64,000 nt of DNA. Source: Neurospora tetrasperma FGSC 2508 (Eukaryota; Ascomycota; Sordariomycetes; Sordariales; Sordariaceae). The notes under the pieces were generated by a model, which saw only the letters and a list, made by a program, of their open reading frames with translations, did no database searches and had not been told where the DNA came from. Of the stretch, positions 57,582-64,000 are shown piece by piece (positions within the stretch are counted from its first letter, which is position 1; every line of letters begins with the position of its first letter). A program made the translations under genes and the position numbers. Where the stretch lies: contig NW_009799099.1 in NCBI RefSeq assembly GCF_000213175.1, positions 3,663,215 to 3,727,214 of the forward strand, written 5' to 3'.

Positions 57582-60500
57582 ATGCCTTCTTCAGACACAT
57601 ACCATCTCTCCAAGCCGCCCGATTCCCACGTCGTCGATGAATCCGACTCCGACTTGGAGATAGACCTCGAAGAACTCGACCCCCAGGCAACCGACCCCAA
57701 TAACCACCAGCAGTCCTTGGGGCAACACCGCAGCCGCAACTCGTCCGAACAACGCCCTCCTCCTCCAACAACAAGTATAGCACTTCGCAATCTTCGCATG
57801 GGGAGTCTACGCCGTGGCGCCAAACGCAATGGATATGGCGAGCTAGGCCGTAGCCGAGACGGAAACGACGACGACGACGCTCTGCTCCGCCATGATCGCC
57901 ACTCGGTCGGTAGTGCCACCCACGACGAGGATGCCGGCCTCCTCAGCGAACATGGCGGTGGCGGCCGAATGCGCACCAGCAGTGGAAGACGACGGAGGTC
58001 TTTCGCCAGTGACGGTCTTCGAAACATCTCGATGAAGCTACCAGGCTTCATGTCGGGCGACCAGAGCAACCATAACGACGAGCAGGAACAGGAGGAAGAC
58101 GACCCCTCATCGTCACGATTAGTTGCAGTTGGCTCATCCCAGTCTACCCGCTTCCCACCCAACATCATATCCAACGCAAAGTACACAGCATGGAGCTTTC
58201 TGCCAGTCACTCTGTACAACGAGTTCTCCTTCTTCTTCAACATGTACTTCCTCCTGGTCGCCCTCTCCCAGGCCATCCCCGCACTACGAATCGGCTATCT
58301 CTCCACCTACGTTGCACCCTTGGCATTTGTCTTGTTCATCACCCTAGCAAAGGAGGCTTACGACGATATCGAACGGAGAAGAAGGGACAACGAGGCGAAT
58401 TCCGAAGAGTACACCGTTCTACAGTTCGACGATCCAGGAGCTAGTCTAGGCATCAACCGGCCTAGGCGGAAGATGAAATCGTCTCATACACGAAAGGGCT
58501 CTAAACGTCTTGGCATTGAGCAGGAAAATGACCGGTTATCGGATATTCAGGAGGAGGAAGAACAGACTGAAGGTCGGGGTCTTCGCGAATTGCCGGCATC
58601 CTACCTATCGGAAGTCAGCAAAAAGTCGCGGGACCTCAAGGTCGGTGACGTCTTGAAGCTTACCAAGGGCCACCGCGTTCCGGCAGATGTTATCATTCTC
58701 AAGTGCTTGGCACACGAATCAGCTGCCAACAAGGAGACCGAAGAGGAAGAAGTACCCGCGAAGGAGGAGATGCTGCTCCTGGATCATGTCGATGATGACG
58801 ATGTTGGAGAGGGCAGTTCCAAGAATGCGAAAACGTCCAAGGAGAGCAACAACAATGGCGCCGAGGGAAGCTCTAGCGGCGAGACTTTTATTCGGACCGA
58901 CCAACTGGATGGTGAAACTGATTGGAAGCTGCGGTTGGCGTCCCCGTTATCTCAAAAACTTAGCACTGAGGAACTAGTTCGTCTTCGTGTCACGGCCGGA
59001 AAACCTGACAAAAGGGTCAATGAGTTCGTCGGAACATTGGAACTTCTTCCTTCGCGACAGGATGTCATGAGCGGTGTCGCCTACAACCCTAGGGAGGGCG
59101 ACGATGTCAAGGCAGCGCCTCTCTCGATCGACAACACGGCCTGGGCGAATACGGTCATCGCATCGAATGCGACAACCCTCGCAGTGATTGTTTATACCGG
59201 ACCTCAAACCCGGTCAGCCCTGTCTACATCACCTTCGCGATCAAAGACCGGCCTTCTGGAGTATGAGATCAACTCACTCACCAAAATCCTTTGCTTCCTG
59301 ACGCTCTTCCTGTCTATCGTTCTTGTTGCGCTGGAAGGCTTCAGCACGGCCAAGGGAAACATCTGGTACGTGAAGATCATGAGATTCTTAGTGTTATTCT
59401 CCACCATCGTCCCCATTAGTCTCCGTGTCAACCTGGATCTCGGCAAGTCTGTCTACTCATGGTTTATCCAAAGAGATCCTGGGATTCCCGGGGCCGTCGT
59501 GCGAACCAGCACGATTCCGGAGGATCTGGGACGGATAGAGTATCTACTGAGTGACAAGACGGGCACTCTAACCCAAAACGAAATGGAAATGAAAAAGATC
59601 CACGTCGGCACTGTCTCGTATGCCAACGAAGCAATGGATGAGGTTGCAACCTACGTGAAGCAGGGGTTTAACCTCAGCTCATCGGCCTCTTCCGCAAGCT
59701 TGGCTTTGGCAACCCCGTCTTCAACATACTCGGCCGCCAATGTTGGTGCCACGAGGACACGCCGAGAGATTGGGTCGCGTGTCCGTGATGTCGTACTAGC
59801 TCTTGCCCTCTGCCACAATGTTACCCCGACTTCGGAAGAAGACGAGAACGGTCACACCGTCAACTCATACCAAGCCAGCTCGCCTGACGAGATTGCCATT
59901 GTAAAATGGACCGAGTCCGTAGGCCTGCGTCTGGCCCACCGAGATCGCAAGAACATCGTCCTCGAATCCGCCGAAACCGGCCGGCCAGTGGTCAAGGTTC
60001 GTATTCTCGACATTTTCCCCTTCACTTCGGAGGGCAAGCGCATGGGCATCATTGTCCAGTTCTACGAAAAGCTCCAGCCCGGGAACCCCAGCCTCGGCAG
60101 CAGCGAGATTTGGTTCTACCAAAAGGGTGCGGACACCGTCATGAGCTCCATCGTCGCTGCCAACGACTGGCTCGACGAAGAGACGGCCAACATGGCGCGC
60201 GAAGGCCTCCGCACGCTCGTGGTCGGCAGGAAGCGTCTGTCTCTGAAGGAATACCAAGAGTTCTCGGCCAAGCACCACGAAGCCTCGCTCGCCATCAGCG
60301 GCCGCGAAGCCAATATGCAGGCTGTCGTCTCGCAGTATCTCGAGCATAACCTGGAACTGCTTGGTGTGACGGGCGTCGAAGATAAGCTGCAAAAGGACGT
60401 CAAACCTTCTCTAGAACTTCTTCGAAACGCCGGCATTAAAATCTGGATGCTTACAGGCGACAAGGTCGAAACCGCTCGCTGCGTCGCCGTGAGCTCCAAG

Positions 60501-61729
60501 CTCGTAGCCAGGGGTCAGTACATCCACACGATTGCCAAGCTCAGGAGGAAGGACGGCGCGCAAGATAATCTGGACCTGCTCCGAAGCAAGACCGATTCCT
60601 GTCTGCTCATCGATGGAGAGTCCCTCGCCATGTACCTGACCCACTTCCGACGCGAGTTCATCTCCGTGGCCGTGCTCCTGCCGACCGTCGTGGCCTGCCG
60701 TTGCTCGCCTACCCAGAAAGCCGAGGTCGCCAAGCTAATCAAGGAGTACACCAAGAAGCGCGTCTGCTGTATCGGGGACGGTGGAAACGATGTTTCCATG
60801 ATCCAGGCTGCCGACGTGGGCGTGGGCATTGTGGGTAAGGAAGGTCGTCAGGCTAGTTTGGCGGCCGACTTTTCCATTGAGCAGTTTCATCACTTGACCA
60901 AGCTTTTGGTGTGGCACGGTCGTAATAGCTATAAGCGCAGCGCAAAGCTGGCGCAGTTTGTCATTCATCGTGGCTTGATTATTGCTGTCTGTCAGACTAT
61001 GTACAGTATTGCTCTCAAGTTTGAGCCGGAGGGTCTCTACAAGGTACGCTTGACTTGGCAAGTGATCCCTTTCGTTGCAGTCGTAGTTACTAACCGAAAA
61101 AAACACAGGACTGGCTGATGGTAGGCTACGCAACAGTCTATACCGCCTTCCCCGTCCTCTCTCTCGTCCTCGACAAGGATGTAGACGAGGACCTTGCCAA
61201 CCTGTACCCCGAGCTCTACAAGGAATTAACCTCGGGTAGCTCTCTTTCCTACCGGACGTTTTTCGTTTGGGTCTTCGTCTCCATCTATCAGGGCTGTCTG
61301 ATCCAGGGCCTGTCTCAAGTCCTCACCGGCATCGATGGCCCCCGCATGTTGGCCGTCAGCTACACGGTGCTGGTGCTCAACGAGCTGCTCATGGTTGCGA
61401 TCGAGATCACAACGTGGCATTGGGTCATGGTGGTCTCGATTGTGGGGACGTTCTTGATGTATATTGTCTCGATACCATTTTTGGGGGATTATTTTGATTT
61501 GAAGTTTGTTTTGACTTTGTGAGTGTTATTACCTTTTCTCTCTCCCTGGGGGTACTACCGTATCCCTTTAGAAAGATTGTTCACTAACCTGACTCGCCAA
61601 AAAAAAAATAGGGGCTTCTTATGGCGCGTGGCTGCTATCGCTGCTATCTCGCTCATCCCGACGTATGCGGCCAAGGTGATTAGGAGGACGATGAAACCGC
61701 CTTCGTATAGGAAGGTTCAGGGGATATAA
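57582..61729 (+). CDS. neo1: NEO1-type P4-ATPase, aminophospholipid flippase
   Basis: Three exons: 57582-61043, 61109-61518 and 61612-61729, giving 1329 residues. I start at the first in-frame ATG (MPSSDTYHLSKPPDS). P4-ATPases flip phospholipids to the cytosolic leaflet; Neo1/ATP9-type members act in Golgi and endosome membranes without a Cdc50 partner. A long acidic/Arg-rich cytosolic N-terminus (about 1-190) precedes FPPNIISNAKYTAWSFLPVTLYNEF and the first membrane pair. The actuator motif DGET is in DQLDGETDWKLR. The phosphorylated Asp658 lies in SDKTGTLTQNE. The nucleotide region shows SSPDEIAIVKW and KGADTVMSS, and the hinge shows WMLTGDKVETA and IGDGGNDVSMIQ. Remaining helices come from exons 2 and 3. 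Intron 2 ends with ten A bases before TAG, an unusual acceptor context. The length exceeds yeast Neo1 because of the N-terminus and acidic inserts. Confidence 0.94.
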
Positions 61730-62190
61730 GAGTTAGATGTGGGCAAAAGAAAGAAGAAAAGGAAGATGAAGAGGCTTGAGCTGGGATGGGAGGCAGTAGA
61801 TTGGAATTGAAAAAAACATAGTGTCGAGGCCGGCGTCTCTTGTTTTTCTCTTTGTTGACTTTTATAAACACTAGACGTCCTACATACATACCTCTACACA
61901 GTTGGTATAGCGCTGATACTACCATTAGTATCTCGACACCTCCAGTTCTTGTTTTGCCCAAGCGTTGGTGTACATGATGACATTGTTCGCCAAACCATCC
62001 AAAAACTGGACGGTGGGCTGCTTGCATTCGTTACTGGGGAGTGTTCACTCACTACTGTGGGTATGCTTAGCGATGTCACGGTGATCAAGAACATTCGGCT
62101 TTGATCGGAATTGAATTCAGCTATGAAGACTTTTCACGAAGATCTCACAAATTCTTACAGGCTAAGTAAGGTACGTAGATACCTAGACGT
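61730..62190. other. Convergent 3' spacer
   Basis: 461 bp between the stops of the flippase (plus) and the AIM32-like gene (minus). Only 3' UTR-like DNA is seen. Confidence 0.6.
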
Positions 62191-63502
62191 CTACAAGGGC
62201 AACCTCAGAATTTCACCACCCTGCGTAATCCCGCCCCTGAACAGCTCCTTAATCACGTTCCCCTTCTTGATCGTCTCCTTCACAATCCCCTCCACATGCT
62301 TCGGCTCAACCCTACCGTACCAAATACCATGTCCCGCCAGTGGATGCGGCACGTCCGAGTCATCATAAGACTTCAAGCCCGGCGGGATATAAACAATCAC
62401 GTTGCCCGCAAACTTGTGGCCACCAATGTGGCTAATCAGTCCAACTCTTGCTCCCCAGACCCCCTTCTTTTTCTCCAGGTCCACGGCCTTCTCAGCAGCG
62501 CCCTTCAGCACCTCGATCCCCGGCCCTTGTTGTTGTTGTTGACCTTGCTCCGCCAGCCTCGTCTCGAACTCACTCCTCAGCAGAGGCCCGTACACCCCAC
62601 ACCGCTGGTCCCGCGCGCCATGGCCGCAGATGAGAACAATCACCTCGTTGCGGATGTCGCGGACCCCGCCGGGTAGCATATCGGCATAACTGGGATCGCG
62701 GAGGAGGGCCTCCCTCTTGGCGGGCGGCGAGTGGTTGTGCACGGGGTGCAGCTTCTCGGGGAGGAGGTGGGCTTTTACGAGGGCCTTGACGTGGTTGGGG
62801 TCGGAGGAGAGGGAGGGAACGTATTTAAAGTCGGGAAGGAGGTAGATGGATGTTGTTTTGGGAGTGGTGGTTGTGGCCTCTTGGTCGGCGGGCGAGGAAG
62901 CAGAAGAAGGAGACGAAGATGGGGGGAAGGAGACGTTGAGGACGGAGATGTTGTGGAAGGGCTGTTGATGGAGGAGGAACAAACCTCAAGGGGGAGGTGG
63001 GAACTTACCTGTTAGCCATTACTGCTTTCTTTTTTTCCCCCCCGGTTGGATCCTCCACCATCTCCTTTTTACTGTGACTGGCTGGACCTTTCCATGGGCT
63101 TTTTGGTCAACTCACATCGCTGTAGGGACCTCTGCGGCCGATTAGATCACGCAGCATGGCGGCATGGTTTTGGCCATTGTCATCGTCCTCGATCTTGGAT
63201 GGCCAGTCGTCCTTGCCAGTGCAGATTAGGACTTGCTGAGCGTGGTTTGGCATGAGACCGTTGAGAGGCGTGGTATGATCGATCTCAAAACCTTCGGGGA
63301 ACGAGGGAGTCGGGGCGCATGAGCAGGTGGGCGATGGGCAGGTATCAATGGTCGGGAAGGCCGCAGGGGCACCTCTTGCTGCGTATGTGCGCAGGAAGGA
63401 GGGGGCTACATTGCTGGAGCGTTGAGCGCAAGCCCGCCTCGTCGAAGCGCTCAGGGCTGCGGTTGCGACTCGTGATGTTTGGCGGAGGGGTCGGAGGAGC
63501 AT
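62191..63502 (-). CDS. aim32: AIM32-like mitochondrial thioredoxin-fold protein (sucrase/ferredoxin-like family)
   Basis: Two exons: 63502-63116 and 62961-62191, with a 154-bp intron, giving 385 residues. The first 45 residues (MLLRPLRQTSRVATAALSAS and on to LRTYAARG) are basic, lack acids and look like a mitochondrial presequence. The Suc_Fer-like domain follows: TCPSPTCSCAP near 52-62, HAQQVLICTGKDDWPSKIED, then ICGHGARDQRCGVYGPLL (about 236-253) and HIGGHKFAGNVIVYIPPG. The paired cysteines and HxGGHKFAGN box are typical of thioredoxin-like ferredoxin proteins such as yeast Aim32, which is linked to mitochondrial redox quality control. The exon junction SD|PFHNISVLNVSF is in phase 0. Inside the intron lies CTAACAG directly followed by GTAAGT (63003-63015). 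Confidence 0.88.
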
Positions 63503-64000
63503 GGTTGTTATCTGTGCGGATCAAATGCGCAGGGCAGACTGTCTGGTCGTGTAGGGCCCAATTTCGGGGTCGGAGATGTCGTATTTTATATCCCTTACCG
63601 TTGTCGCAAATGGAGTTGGTGATGGATGATGGTGCTTAGTTAATTTATGTCAGCGGAGAGTTCGGAGTTACGAGTGCTTACTGTTCCCACACTCAAACAC
63701 CTGTGCAGTCTTGGCGGATGTGTGCGAATGCACACATCCGCCAAGACTGCACAGGTGTTTGAGTGTGGGAATGTATAACCACAGGGGTAAGTTCCATTTG
63801 GCGTCATCGAAGTGGAATAGCTTATCGTAGCTTTATCTGATTAGATAAGGATGCAATGCATGTGTAGGTACCTCCAGAGGTACCTCTTGAGTCCCTCGAT
63901 TGCACCTTTCGGAAATGGTACCCGATCAGCGTCTACCGACTTCAACCGTCGATTTGACTTTGGTCATATAAACATAAGACTTCAGTGAGTGTAGCTCACC
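63503..64000. other. AIM32-like upstream region
   Basis: 498 bp to the window edge, containing the promoter of the AIM32-like gene and the long hairpin described separately. Two copies of AGGTACCTC flank CAG near 63868-63888. No ORF is supported. Confidence 0.55.
63684..63771. repeat. Perfect 42-bp inverted repeat with a 4-nt loop
   Basis: The arms 63684-63725 and 63730-63771 are exact reverse complements, separated by GAAT. No mismatch is present in either arm, and pairing stops outside. The hairpin lies about 180 bp upstream of the AIM32-like start codon. It could be extruded DNA, a transcribed foldback giving small RNAs, or a foldback assembly artefact. Confidence 0.97.

Overview
This is a nuclear segment of a filamentous ascomycete, most likely Neurospora or a very close relative in the Sordariaceae. 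Genes are split by short introns (about 60-230 bp) with GTRAGT-type donors and CTAAC branch sites. The proteins read like Neurospora orthologues (calcineurin B, EPL1), low-complexity runs (polyQ, polyN) sit inside conserved proteins, and intergenic DNA is rich in TACC/GGTA words. The genus call is inferred from recognised protein text; no search was run.

Layout. 1-412: 3' end of an AMPK beta-subunit gene. 768-1832: KAE1, the KEOPS tRNA-modification enzyme. 4675-6670: EPL1, the NuA4 scaffold. 8551-9728: calcineurin B, divergent from EPL1 and carrying a GC-AG intron. 9.7-21.4 kb: about 11.7 kb with no supportable gene. 21441-22730: an RfeF-like putative regulator. 22.7-31.9 kb: a second gene-poor stretch of about 9 kb. 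From 31.9 kb to the end the DNA is gene-dense: mitoribosomal protein uS9m, eEF1B-gamma, an FCP1/NIF-domain protein, RRP36, COQ8, ESS2/DGCR14, a membrane-anchored RING protein, HUS1, a tRNA-like Pol III gene, SEC16, a NEO1-type P4-ATPase and an AIM32-like mitochondrial protein.

Most genes are housekeeping. Several pairs are divergent and share one upstream region: EPL1/CNB1, uS9m/eEF1B-gamma (both translation), FCP1-like/RRP36, ESS2/RING and SEC16/NEO1 (both secretory pathway). I rebuilt exon structures by hand from splice consensus, frame and protein continuity.

I saw no transposon, virus-like element, CRISPR array, biosynthetic cluster or 5S rRNA gene. No clear new multi-gene system is visible. 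The items most worth a second look are a perfect 42-bp hairpin at 63684-63771, a tRNA-like gene at 48965-49071 with a non-canonical middle, the GC-AG intron in calcineurin B, a 60-bp stop-free intron in EPL1, abutting acceptor/donor signals inside the AIM32 intron, and the two large gene-poor blocks around the putative regulator.
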